A DNA stretch of 64,000 nucleotides from Candidatus Laterigemmans baculatus (lineage in GTDB: Bacteria > Planctomycetota > Planctomycetia > Pirellulales > Pirellulaceae): positions 1 to 64,000 of the forward strand of contig NZ_WRPR01000012.1 in the NCBI RefSeq assembly GCF_010367455.1. The letters are read 5' to 3'. Within the stretch, counting starts at the first letter, position 1, and each line of letters opens with the position of its first letter. The position numbers were made by a program, and so were the translations under genes. Of this stretch, positions 54,611-63,800 are shown in pieces. The notes beneath the pieces are model-generated. The model worked only from the letters and a program-made list of their open reading frames with translations, did not search any database and had not been told where the DNA came from.

Positions 54611-55762
54611 TTAATTGAACTCGAGCATGAAACGACGGTAGACCGCGGCCGCCTTTTGGACTTGGTCGCAGTCGATGTATTCGACCGCGGCGTGCGCCTG
54701 ATCGATGCTGCCCGGTCCAAAGATGATACTCGGAATTCCGATCGCTCCGAACTTGCTGGCGTCGCTACAGAAGGGGACGCCGATCAGCGTGGGATCGAGT
54801 TGCATCTCCTCAAGGATCCGAGCGATCTGCCGCGCTGCTTGGGAATCGGGGCGGGTCTCCAGGGGGACGTCCGTCAGCATCGGTGGATGCATCACGGCCT
54901 CCATCCCCGGGTGCTGGGCGACCACCGAATCGACCAGGCGTTGGTAATGGTTCAGCACCGACTCGCACGTCTCGCCCGGGAGCATCCGTCGGTCGATTTC
55001 GATCACGCACCGATCTGGGACAAAATTGATCTGCACGCCGCCGCGGACCACGCCGACGTTGCAAGTCGCTGGACCGAGGAGCGGATGGGGCTGCTCGCTG
55101 AGCCGGAGCGTGTCCTGCTCGAGAGCGACGATCAGATGCGCCATGTGCTCGATCGCATTGACCCCCAGGTGCGGTTTCGCCGAATGGGCCGAGCGGCCCC
55201 GCGATTCGATCTGCCAGCGGACGAGCCCTTTGCTGGCGACGACCGGTTGCAAGAGCGTCGGCTCGGCAATCACGGCCGCATCGGCCGACAACTCTTTGCA
55301 AAGGGCGACAACCCCGCGGTAGGAGTACTCTTCGTCGATCGTCGCGGCAAACCAGACGTCGCAGGGAGGCGTCAGAGCGTCGGCGTGGAGCGAGGCGAGC
55401 GCGTGCATCATCGCGGCCATGCCGCCTTTGGTATCGCAGGCTCCCCGGCCGTACATCCGCCCGTCGCGGATCTCCGGTGTCCAAGGAGGAATCGTCATCC
55501 CGCTGACCGAAACCGTATCCATGTGAGCTTCGAAGACGATCCGCCGCTGCGAATCGCGGCCGGGAACTCGGGCGATCACGTTGGGCCGATCCGGAAACAC
55601 GCTCTGCCGCCAAGTCTCGATACCCCGCGAGGCGAAGTAGGACTCGATGTAGTCGGCCATCTCCGCCTCGGGAACGCCTCCCTCGTAGTTCGGATTGACG
55701 CTGTTGATCCGAACCAAATCCGCGAGCGTTTCGAGGACTTCTTGCGTGAGTGTTTCGAGCAT
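54611..55762 (-). CDS. M20-family peptidase (ArgE/DapE/ACY1 type)
   Basis: A 383-residue zinc-dependent deacylase or desuccinylase-like enzyme. Motifs: VFEAHMDTVSV (zinc His plus Asp, near residue 77), MYGRGACDTKGGMAAMM, ATIDEEYSYRG (catalytic Glu-Glu, near 145) and AHSAKPHLGVNAIEH. The last zinc ligand region is GPGSIDQAHAAVEYI. There is no signal peptide, so it is cytoplasmic. It probably acts on an N-acyl amino acid or related amide. Gene order with the amidohydrolase suggests consecutive hydrolytic steps. Confidence 0.9.
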   Translation of the reverse strand: MLETLTQEVLETLADLVRINSVNPNYEGGVPEAEMADYIESYFASRGIETWRQSVFPDRPNVIARVPGRDSQRRIVFEAHMDTVSVSGMTIPPWTPEIRDGRMYGRGACDTKGGMAAMMHALASLHADALTPPCDVWFAATIDEEYSYRGVVALCKELSADAAVIAEPTLLQPVVASKGLVRWQIESRGRSAHSAKPHLGVNAIEHMAHLIVALEQDTLRLSEQPHPLLGPATCNVGVVRGGVQINFVPDRCVIEIDRRMLPGETCESVLNHYQRLVDSVVAQHPGMEAVMHPPMLTDVPLETRPDSQAARQIARILEEMQLDPTLIGVPFCSDASKFGAIGIPSIIFGPGSIDQAHAAVEYIDCDQVQKAAAVYRRFMLEFN

Positions 55763-55822
55763 GGGGGCCTCGGTCGTGCGCGGTGTATTGGTTTAACCCG
55801 GGAGCCGCGGGGCTTCATCTCA

Positions 55823-55892
55823 TCAGCCGCCGGGCGCTAGCCCCCGGTTCCCGAAAACGCGGTGGGAACCGGACGCTAGCGCGTGGCGGCTA
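55823..55892. repeat. Imperfect GCTAGC-core palindrome
   Basis: Arm TCAGCCGCCGGGCGCTAGCC (from 55823) and arm GGACGCTAGCGCGTGGCGGC (to 55890) belong to the family of the perfect palindrome at 47378. The right arm is canonical, but the left arm has GGG/CCCCC substitutions. It lies upstream of the M20 peptidase and the divergent DMF-amidase-like gene. Confidence 0.8.
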
Positions 55893-56043
55893 AACCGCTC
55901 CTTCATCCGCTTGCGGTTGATCGCTCGGCCATGATAACGCCGGCGGGAAGTCCGCGGGGGGAGCTGCGGGTGTCTATAATCGGCAGCGACTTTAATCGGC
56001 AGCATTTTTCGCTGGCCATTTCCTCGATACGCGGAGAACCTCG

Positions 56044-57489
56044 ATGCGACTGTGGCAGCCTTTCCCGTGGATCGCCAGCGTTTTTATTGCCATCGCTTCC
56101 TGGGCCACGCCCGCTTTGGTTCAGGCCCAGCAGACGCCGCCGCCATCGCTGTTCATCGAAGGCTATTCGGATCAGCTCAGCTACGCCCCTGGGGATGAAG
56201 TGGCGCTGCACGTCTCGACGACGGCGGCAAAGTACTCGATCACGGTCGATCGGATCGGTGGAACCGACCAACGTGTGTTGGAGAAGTCGGAGATTGCCGG
56301 TAGCGCGCATCCGATTCCCGACAACGCCTCTTCGCACGGTTGCGGATGGCCCGCGGGATTTCGTTTCCAGATCCCTGCGGATTGGCAAAGCGGTTATTAC
56401 CAGGTGACGCTGAAGGCGGAAGATGGTGGTGGGCCGTTTGTCGCCCGCAATCGGCGGACGGCCGAGGGGAGTTTGTTCTTCGTCGTGCGGGCGGCAAACC
56501 CCGGAAGAAACTCGAAGATCCTGCTGCAGCTTTCGACGAATACTTATAACGCTTACACCAACTGGGGCGGACACAGCCTCTACGCCTACCACGGCCGCAA
56601 CGGGTTGCAAGGGAATCGAGTATCGTTCAATCGACCCCTCAGTAGCCAATTTTATAACTGGGAAGCCGCTTTTGTTCGCTGGGCTGAGAAGAATGGGTAC
56701 GCGCTCGACTACGCCGTGAACAGCGATCTCGAGTTTCGGCCCGAATTGCTACAGCATTATCGGCTCGTGCTCAGCGTGGGGCATGATGAGTACTGGTCCA
56801 AGCCGATGCGGGATCACTTGGAACAGTTTATTGGGGGCGGCGGAAACGTTGCCTTCTTCAGTGGCAATACTTGTTGCTGGCAAGTGCGGAGCGAGGAGGA
56901 GGGACGGGCGCTGGTGTGTTATAAGCAGTCGTATAATGTCGACCCAATCTACCGCGAAGCAGACCAGTCAACCCTCAGCACGCTCTGGAGCCATCATCTG
57001 CTCGAGCGGCCCGAAAACCAGTTGACCGGAGTGGGGTTCTTGTGGGGAGGATACCACCGCAGCCACGGCCAGTTCATGGATGGGCCTGCGTCCTACGAGG
57101 TTCATCGCCCCGAGCACTGGGTGTTCGAGGGAACGAATCTGAAACTCGAGGATCGCTTCGGCGGTGAGGACTCGATCGTGGGTTATGAATGCGACGGTTG
57201 CGAGTTCGAACTCCGGGATGGATTGCCAGTTCCCACCGGGCGCGATGGGACCCCCGACTCCTTTGAGATCCTCGGCACCTGCCCGGCACGCTGGGCTCCG
57301 GGGGACAGCGTGTGGTACGAGCGATTTCCCAAGGATCGCGTCGGTGCGGCCGTGATGGGGCTCTACACGCGCGGCGGTACGGTTTTTACCTGTGGGTCGA
57401 CCGACTGGGCCCACGGGCTCCGCGGCGAAGATCCGGTGGTCGAGCAGATCACTAAGAACGTGCTCGATCGGCTCGCTGGGGCGGGTTAG
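56044..57489 (+). CDS. Exported protein resembling the N,N-dimethylformamidase large subunit
   Basis: A 481-residue protein with signal peptide MRLWQPFPWIASVFIAIASW... to about residue 28. Residues 30-150 form an Ig-like domain (SYAPGDEVALHVSTTAAKYS, GYYQVTLKAED). The rest is the DMFA large-subunit-like domain with TNTYNAYTNWGGHSLYAYHG (near 163-182), LSVGHDEYWSKPMRDHLE (near 238-255) and NVAFFSGNTCCWQ (near 264). The conserved HDEYW and NAYTNWGG motifs support the family. Amidase activity is known for only a few members, so the real substrate is open. Near the end comes the sequence FTCGSTDWAHGL. Confidence 0.82.
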   Translation: MRLWQPFPWIASVFIAIASWATPALVQAQQTPPPSLFIEGYSDQLSYAPGDEVALHVSTTAAKYSITVDRIGGTDQRVLEKSEIAGSAHPIPDNASSHGCGWPAGFRFQIPADWQSGYYQVTLKAEDGGGPFVARNRRTAEGSLFFVVRAANPGRNSKILLQLSTNTYNAYTNWGGHSLYAYHGRNGLQGNRVSFNRPLSSQFYNWEAAFVRWAEKNGYALDYAVNSDLEFRPELLQHYRLVLSVGHDEYWSKPMRDHLEQFIGGGGNVAFFSGNTCCWQVRSEEEGRALVCYKQSYNVDPIYREADQSTLSTLWSHHLLERPENQLTGVGFLWGGYHRSHGQFMDGPASYEVHRPEHWVFEGTNLKLEDRFGGEDSIVGYECDGCEFELRDGLPVPTGRDGTPDSFEILGTCPARWAPGDSVWYERFPKDRVGAAVMGLYTRGGTVFTCGSTDWAHGLRGEDPVVEQITKNVLDRLAGAG

Positions 57490-57564
57490 AATCGTTCGGC
57501 CGCTCCGAACCGCGGCGCCCCGTTTCGTGTGAATGATTCCGATACCCCCGTCTTCGAGGATTTT

Positions 57565-58926
57565 ATGTCCCCCCGCCCCACTCCTTCCCGCCTGACCACA
57601 CGTCGCCAATTCGGCAAGCAGCTAGGGCTCGCCAGCGCCGCGATCGCTCTCTCGGCGGGAAGCTATTCCCGAGTCTTTGGTGCGAATGAACGATTGAGTG
57701 TGGCGAGCGTGGGAACGGGCGGAAAAGGCTGGAGCGATTTGCTCGGCGTGGCAGCCAGCCCCGCGGTCCGCGTCGCGGCGCTCTGCGACATCGACAGCTC
57801 GAAGCCGCACTTGGGCCGGGCCGCCGAAAAGTATCCGGAAGCGAAGCAGTACGCCGATTGGCGGAAGCTGATGGATGAGTCGAAGGAGATCGACGCGGTG
57901 ATCGTGTCGACCCCCGACTTCATGCACGCACCGGTCGCGCTGGTGGCGATGCAGCAGGGCAAGCACGTGTTCTGCCAAAAGCCGCTGACGCACACCGTGT
58001 ATGAAGCGCGGCAGATGCAGCTGGCGGCCAAGAAGAATAACGTCGTCACTCAGATGGGCAACCAGATCCAGTCGCATTCGGCGTATCGCACTGCGGTCGA
58101 GATGGTTCACTCGGGGTTGATCGGTAAAGTCAAAGAAGTCCACTCGTGGCAGAGCGGGACTCCCGCCTGGCCTCGCCACATCGAGCGTCCCGAAGGCTCC
58201 GATCCCGTTCCCTCGCACGTCAACTGGGAGCTCTGGCAAGGCGTGGCCCCGGAGCGTCCCTACAAGGAGGACCTGTACCATCCGTTCGCGTGGCGCGGTT
58301 GGCAGGATTACGGAACGGGTCAGCTCGGCGACTTCGGTTGTCACATCCTCGATCCGGTCTTCAAGTCGCTCGAGTTGACCGCGCCGACGCAGCTGGTTGC
58401 CGAGGCACCGCCGCTGAAGCCGGAAACCTGGACCGATGCGGCGACCGTCCGCTACGTCTTCCCCGGCACCGAGCGAACGGCGGGCGAGACGATCAACGTC
58501 ACCTGGTACGACGGAGTCGGTGTGAAACCGCCCCGCGAAGTCTTGGGAGATGTACCGGCTTCGTACGACCTGCCCCAGGCCGGTTCGGTCTTGGTGGGCG
58601 AAAAGGGCTCGCTGGTGATCCCGCACGTCGCGATGCCCAAGTTGTTCCCGGAAGATAAGTATCCGGAGTCCGAGCAGCCGAAAGTCGAAGCGGTCGATCA
58701 CTACGTGCAGTGGGCCGACGCCTGCCGAGGTGCGGACACGACCACATCGGCGTTCGATTATTCGGGGCCGCTGACCGAAGCCGTGCTGCTCGGCACGATC
58801 GGGATCCGGTTCCCGGGTGAGACGCTCCAGTGGGATTCGGCCCAGCTGCGGATCGCCAACTCCGACGCCGCGCAGAAATTCCTCAGCAAGCCGTACCGCA
58901 AGGGCTGGGAACCGAGCTGGGTTTGA
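57565..58926 (+). CDS. Tat-exported Gfo/Idh/MocA oxidoreductase
   Basis: About 453 residues from ATG 57565, with GAGGA 5 bases before it; the upstream GTG at 57529 is less likely. Tat signal (TTRRQFGKQLGLASAAIALS). Rossmann segment VASVGTGGKGWSDLLG, catalytic-type VFCQKPLTHTVYEARQ, and C-terminal DYGTGQLGDFGCHILDPVFK. It is close in layout to the protein at 40606-41928, so they are probably paralogues with different substrates. It follows the DMFA-like gene by 75 bases on the same strand. Hairpins and repeats lie downstream. Confidence 0.88.
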   Translation: MSPRPTPSRLTTRRQFGKQLGLASAAIALSAGSYSRVFGANERLSVASVGTGGKGWSDLLGVAASPAVRVAALCDIDSSKPHLGRAAEKYPEAKQYADWRKLMDESKEIDAVIVSTPDFMHAPVALVAMQQGKHVFCQKPLTHTVYEARQMQLAAKKNNVVTQMGNQIQSHSAYRTAVEMVHSGLIGKVKEVHSWQSGTPAWPRHIERPEGSDPVPSHVNWELWQGVAPERPYKEDLYHPFAWRGWQDYGTGQLGDFGCHILDPVFKSLELTAPTQLVAEAPPLKPETWTDAATVRYVFPGTERTAGETINVTWYDGVGVKPPREVLGDVPASYDLPQAGSVLVGEKGSLVIPHVAMPKLFPEDKYPESEQPKVEAVDHYVQWADACRGADTTTSAFDYSGPLTEAVLLGTIGIRFPGETLQWDSAQLRIANSDAAQKFLSKPYRKGWEPSWV

Positions 58927-58948
58927 GCGGAGGGAGACTCCGGGTGCG

Positions 58949-58973
58949 ACGGCGGCCGGTCAACGGCCGCCGT
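58949..58973 (+). terminator. Stable hairpin after the oxidoreductase gene
   Basis: ACGGCGGCCG (58949-58958) pairs perfectly with CGGCCGCCGT (58964-58973) across a 5-base loop, 22 bases after the stop. No T-run follows, so it may act as a transcript stabiliser rather than an intrinsic terminator. A further hairpin, GGGCTAGTGCCGTC / GACAGCACTAACCC (about 58976-59014), lies next to it. Confidence 0.45.
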
Positions 58974-59021
58974 GGGGCTAGTGCCGTCAGCTTTTGAGCC
59001 GACAGCACTAACCCAGATCCA

Positions 59022-59196
59022 TCAGCCGCCACGCGCTAGCGTCCGGTTTCCGCTGCGTTTTGGAGAACCCAGGGCTAAAACCGAGTGGCTTCAGTCTTCT
59101 GAGCCGTAGGCGCTAGCCTCGGGCCTCGCAGCCCCGGAATTTCCGCTGCAGCACCCGCGGCTAGCGCCGTCGGCTCAGGGTTTTCTGACAGAGCCT
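59022..59196. repeat. Composite repeat region: half palindrome plus MITE-like copy 5
   Basis: 59022-59050 is one arm of the GCGCTAGCG palindrome family; the other arm has decayed (AACCCAGGGCTAAAACCG). 59098-59178 is a GAGCCGTAGGCGCTAGCCTC hairpin unit, nearly the same as the two at 53.4-53.55 kb (one extra base in the loop region). The right end TTTTCTGACAGAGCC (59182-59196) matches the other elements, whereas no left end is visible. It sits between convergent genes. Confidence 0.75.
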
Positions 59197-59224
59197 GGCG
59201 CCCAGCGGCTGCGGCTTGATAGCG

Positions 59225-60718
59225 CTACAGCGGGCGGACGACCGAGAGGCTGCGGTAGTAGTCGAACAGCGTCTCGACCGAGAGCACGCCTCCGCCCATG
59301 CCGCTCTTGTTGATCCCTGCATAGGGGACGCCTTGAGCGAAGACATTGTGGGCGTTGATCCAGCTGTTGCCCGCGCAGAGTGCTTCGGCCACTCGCGCGG
59401 CGCGGCCGAGGTCGGACGACCAGACGCTGTTGGCCAGCCCGTAGTCGGTGCGATTGGTCAGCTCGATCGCTTCGTCTTCGCTGCTGAACGGGGCCAGGTA
59501 AGCGACCGGTCCAAAGATCTCCTCGCGGGCCGCCACGTTGTCGAGCGAGCCGGCGAGCAGGGCCGGTTTGACGTAGTGGCCGGAGAAGCCATCGACCGAA
59601 GCCGCGCCCCCTTCGAGCAAGCACTCGGCTCCTTCGGATTGCCCTCGCTCGAGATAGCCCAGCACGCGCTCGCGCTGTTTCTGGCTGACGACCGGACCCA
59701 TCTGGCTCGCATCGTTCAATTGGTATCCGATGCGGACGGCCTTGAGCCGATTGACGCATTCGCTGACGAACCGGTCGTAGATGTTCTTGTGCACCAACCA
59801 CCGCGTCGCATCGCAGCAGACCTGGCCGGTGTGGAAGGTGATCGCACCGACCAACCTTTCGGCCGTCTGCGCAATGTCGACGTCCTCGAACACCACGGCG
59901 GCGCCTTTGCCACCGAGTTCGAGTTTGACCGGAACGAGGTTGCGGCCGCACGACTCGGCGACCAGCCGCCCGACTTCCGGCGAGCCGGTGAACGACATCC
60001 GCTTGATGTTGGGATTTGACGAGAGTGCGGCGCCGGCACCCGGTCCGGTCCCGGTGACGACGTTGATCACCCCATCGGGAATCCCGACTTCCTTTGCCAG
60101 CCGCGCTAAATAGAGCGTCGACAGGGGAGTATCTTCGGCCGGCTTGATCACCACCGTGTTGCCCGCCGCCAAGGCTGGCGAGATTCCCCAGCCGACCAGC
60201 AGCAAGGGAAAGTTCCAGGGGAAGATAAATCCGCACGGTCCCCAGGGGTGCCGGACCGTCCAGGCTTCGTGCCCTTTGACCGCCAGCGTCGTGCGGCGAT
60301 TGACGTGTTGGGCGAGATCGGCGTAGTACCGCATCGTGGCGATGAAATTCTGCACGTCCCCTTGCGCCTGGGCTTCGATCTTGCCTGCATCGAGGGCTTC
60401 GATCTGAGCGATGATCGGCAACCGTTTCTCGACTTCGTCGGCCAAGCGATGCAGCAGCGCGCTCCGCTCGTTCGGAGGCAGCTTCGCCCACGGGCCCGTG
60501 CGAAAGGCTTCATCAGCCACGTCGACGGCGCGAGCGACGTCGGCCGCTTGCAGTTCGGCGACATCGGCCAGCTTGTTCATCGATCCCGGGTCGTAGGTGG
60601 CGAAGGTGCTGCCGTCGCTCGACTCCACGTTCTCGCCGCCGACGAAGCTGGCCAAGGGGCTGCCGTCGAGAAACGCTTGAACCTCGGGAAGCAGCCCGGT
60701 ATCCACGTTGGCAATCAT
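59225..60718 (-). CDS. Aldehyde dehydrogenase (NAD(P)-dependent)
   Basis: 497 residues from ATG 60718. Class ALDH signatures: FIFPWNFPLLL near 158, KPAEDTPLSTL, the cofactor loop FTGSPEVGRLV, catalytic Glu in KLELGGKGAAVVFED (near 262) and catalytic Cys in FHTGQVCCDATR (near 296). NAHNVFAQGVPYAG and SGMGGG near the end form the oligomer and substrate region. It oxidises an aldehyde to an acid in the cytoplasm, but the substrate cannot be read from the sequence. It is divergent from the ceramidase fusion gene, with about 180 bases between the starts. Confidence 0.93.
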   Translation of the reverse strand: MIANVDTGLLPEVQAFLDGSPLASFVGGENVESSDGSTFATYDPGSMNKLADVAELQAADVARAVDVADEAFRTGPWAKLPPNERSALLHRLADEVEKRLPIIAQIEALDAGKIEAQAQGDVQNFIATMRYYADLAQHVNRRTTLAVKGHEAWTVRHPWGPCGFIFPWNFPLLLVGWGISPALAAGNTVVIKPAEDTPLSTLYLARLAKEVGIPDGVINVVTGTGPGAGAALSSNPNIKRMSFTGSPEVGRLVAESCGRNLVPVKLELGGKGAAVVFEDVDIAQTAERLVGAITFHTGQVCCDATRWLVHKNIYDRFVSECVNRLKAVRIGYQLNDASQMGPVVSQKQRERVLGYLERGQSEGAECLLEGGAASVDGFSGHYVKPALLAGSLDNVAAREEIFGPVAYLAPFSSEDEAIELTNRTDYGLANSVWSSDLGRAARVAEALCAGNSWINAHNVFAQGVPYAGINKSGMGGGVLSVETLFDYYRSLSVVRPL

Positions 60719-60896
60719 CGTTTTCACCCGTGGGAGTCCTGTCGAAAGGGTTGTGAGGGAAGCCTCGGCACGTCCCGCTGGGGGCGAGCGGCGATTTGTA
60801 AGTCGCGACGCGTTCGCTGCCGGTGGAGGTGCACACGATCGGCTACGATTGTATCGCATCGAAGCTCTTCCGCCGAACTGCTCAGAGGATTCCGCC

Positions 60897-63800
60897 GTGC
60901 TGCACTTCGCTCATCGTTTAGGGGCCACCGCGTTGTTTGCCGCGTTGGCCGCTTCGGGTTTCGTCATCGCGCTGGGGACGATCGCCCTGGGAACGCTCTT
61001 CACGGGGGGATCCATCGCGGCGGCTCAGTCTCCGGAACCGGCCGCTGCCGGCGAGATTCGCTTGGCGCGGTTCTCGGCCGACGTGACGATTCCGCTCGGT
61101 CACCGCTGTATGGGAATCCTCCCGGCCAAAGCTTCAAAAATCGTCGATCCGCTGCAGGTCCACGGGTTTGTGTTGCTCGGCGAAGGGCAACCGATCGTGC
61201 TCGCGGCGTTTGACTGGTGCGAGATCCGCAACGGTGCCTACGATGCTTGGCGGGAAGCCTTGGCCGAAGCGGCGGGAACTTCGCGGGAACGCGTCCTGGT
61301 CAGCAGCTTGCACCAGCACGACGCCCCGGTGATCGACAGCGGTGCTCAGCAACTGCTCGACGAAGTGGGACTTGAAGGCGAGTTGTACGACCGAGCCTTC
61401 CATCAGGATTGTCTCGAGCGAGTTTCGCAGGCCGTCCGCAATTCATTGGCGACGGCCAAGCGAGTGACCCATGTCGGCGTCGGCCAAAGCCGCGTCATTA
61501 AAGTCGCATCGAACCGCCGCCTCGAGCATCTCGATGGGCGCGTCGACCATGGCCGGTACAGCAGCGGCGGCACGAATCCGTTCCAGGCCGACGCGCCGGA
61601 GGGGCTGATCGATCCGATGCTCAAGACGCTCAGCTTTTGGAGCGACGATGAACCGCTGCTGGCGGTGAACCACTACGCCGTGCATCCGATGAGTTATTAC
61701 GGGCGGGGGGGCGTCAGTTACGACTTCGTCGGAATCGCGCGGGAGGAGCGCCGCCGGGAATCGGGCGTGCCGCAAATCTACCTCTCGGGCTGCAGCGGTG
61801 ACGTGGTGGCAGGAAAGTACAACGAGGGGACGAGCGACAGCCGCCGGATGCTGGCCGACCGCTTGCGGGAAGCGATGGCCCGAGCCTGGGAGGCGACCGA
61901 AAAACATCCGGTCGAACAGCTCCGCTTTCGCAACGCGACCTTCGATTTGCCCTTTCACGAAGGCGAGGAATTCACCGAGCAGTCGCTACGCAAGATTTTG
62001 GAAGACGACGAGCAGGAGATCTCCGAGCGGATCCTCGCTGCGATGGGACTGAGCAGCCGGGCGCGGATCGCCGCCGGGCAGAAGATCGATCTTCCCTGCG
62101 TCGATTTCGGATTCGCACAGATCGTGTTGCTGCCGGGCGAGGCTTTTGTCGGCTATCAGGTGATGGCCCAGCAGATGCGCCCCGACTCGTTCGTGATGGC
62201 GATCGGATACGGCGAATGCTGGCCCGGTTACGTCCCAACCGCTTTGGCTTTTGCCGAGGGCTTCAATCACGGATGGCGGTGGGCCGGCCCGGGCAGCGAG
62301 GAAGCGATCAAGTCGGCCCTCCGCGAAGTCCTGCGGCCGACTTCGTCCGAGATGGAACAGACCGGCGAGTGGCAGCAGATCGCGTTGCCGGAAGAGGTGG
62401 AGCAGCGTTGTTTGGAGATCCTCCGCGAGGGACTCGCAAGCGACCAGTTTTGGCCCGCGATGCACGCTGCCGAAGGACTCACGCGAGGTGGCCACGGAGA
62501 GTCGCTGCTGAACGGGCTGGCGGAACGACTGGCCGCTGAAACGGACGCCCAACGCCGCTGCGGCCTGGCTCGCGAATTGGTGCGAGCTGGCGAAGTACGG
62601 TACACGCGGGTCTTGCTGGAGACGCTCGCCGACACCGAATCGAGCGGTCGCACGCATGCGGCGGAGAGTCTTTTCAAAGTCGACCAGGTTGGCGACGGGA
62701 AAGCGCTGCGGGGGGCGATGGAGCAGTCGGAGAATCTCGCGTTGCGGTTGATGGCCAGCGCCGCGCTGGCTCGCCAAGGCAACGCGGCAGCCCTGGCGAC
62801 GATCCGCGCCGCCCTCGATGCGGAAGCCGACGACGATTTGCGGATCGCCGCCTGGGTGCTCGGCCGCGTCGGCGAAAGCGAAGACATCGCTCGGCTGAAA
62901 GCCGCGCTGGGGCGGGCGCAGACGCCGCTGACGCGGGCGTTCATCGAGCATTCGCTGGCCGCGCTCGGCGATCCGGAGGGACTGCATGCCCTGGCGGAAA
63001 ATCTCAGCTCCGAGGACGCGGCGATTCGCACTTATGCGGCGACTTTTGCTGGCGATGCCCGGGCGACTTCGCTGGCGCCTCGGCTCGTCGAGCAACTCGA
63101 CGATCCGGAGCTCGATGCGCGCATCCGCGCGGCGCAAACGCTGCTCGAACTGCAACAGCCGCCGGTGGATCGAGATGCGGAGGTGAGTTATTTGATCTTC
63201 GAGGCGAACGAGATGCACCCTCGCAATACCGAGGGATCGATCATCGAACTGGCCGATGGCACGCTGCTGTTCGCAATCACGCGGTTTGAAGGCGATGGAA
63301 GCGACTTTGCCAAAGCAAAAATTGTCAGTCGCCAGTCGCAGGATGGCGGACGCACCTGGACGGCTCCCCGCGTGTTGCAGGAAAACGTTGGCGAAATGAA
63401 CGTAATGAGCGCCACGCTCCGTCGCTTGGGGTCGCCGAATCAGTGGGACAGCCCGATCGGAATGTTTTACCTGGTGAAAAATAGCAAGAGTTCGCTCGAC
63501 CTGTACCTCCGCATTTCGGAAGACGAAGCGAAGACGTTTGGGGAGCCGATCAAGGTCAACCAGGAGCCGGGCTACCACGTGATGAACAACGACCGGGTCA
63601 CCCGCTTGTCGAGCGGCCGGCTGCTGGGACCGGTCGCGTTTACCGAAGACGTGGCGAAGTCGAACCACTTCGTTTCGTTCTGCCTGCTCTCGGACGACAA
63701 CGGGAAGACGTGGCGTCGCGGCCGCGGTTCGATGGACCAACCGAAGCGGGGAGCGATGGAGCCGGAAGTGGTCGAGCTGCGGGACGGTCGAGTGATGATG

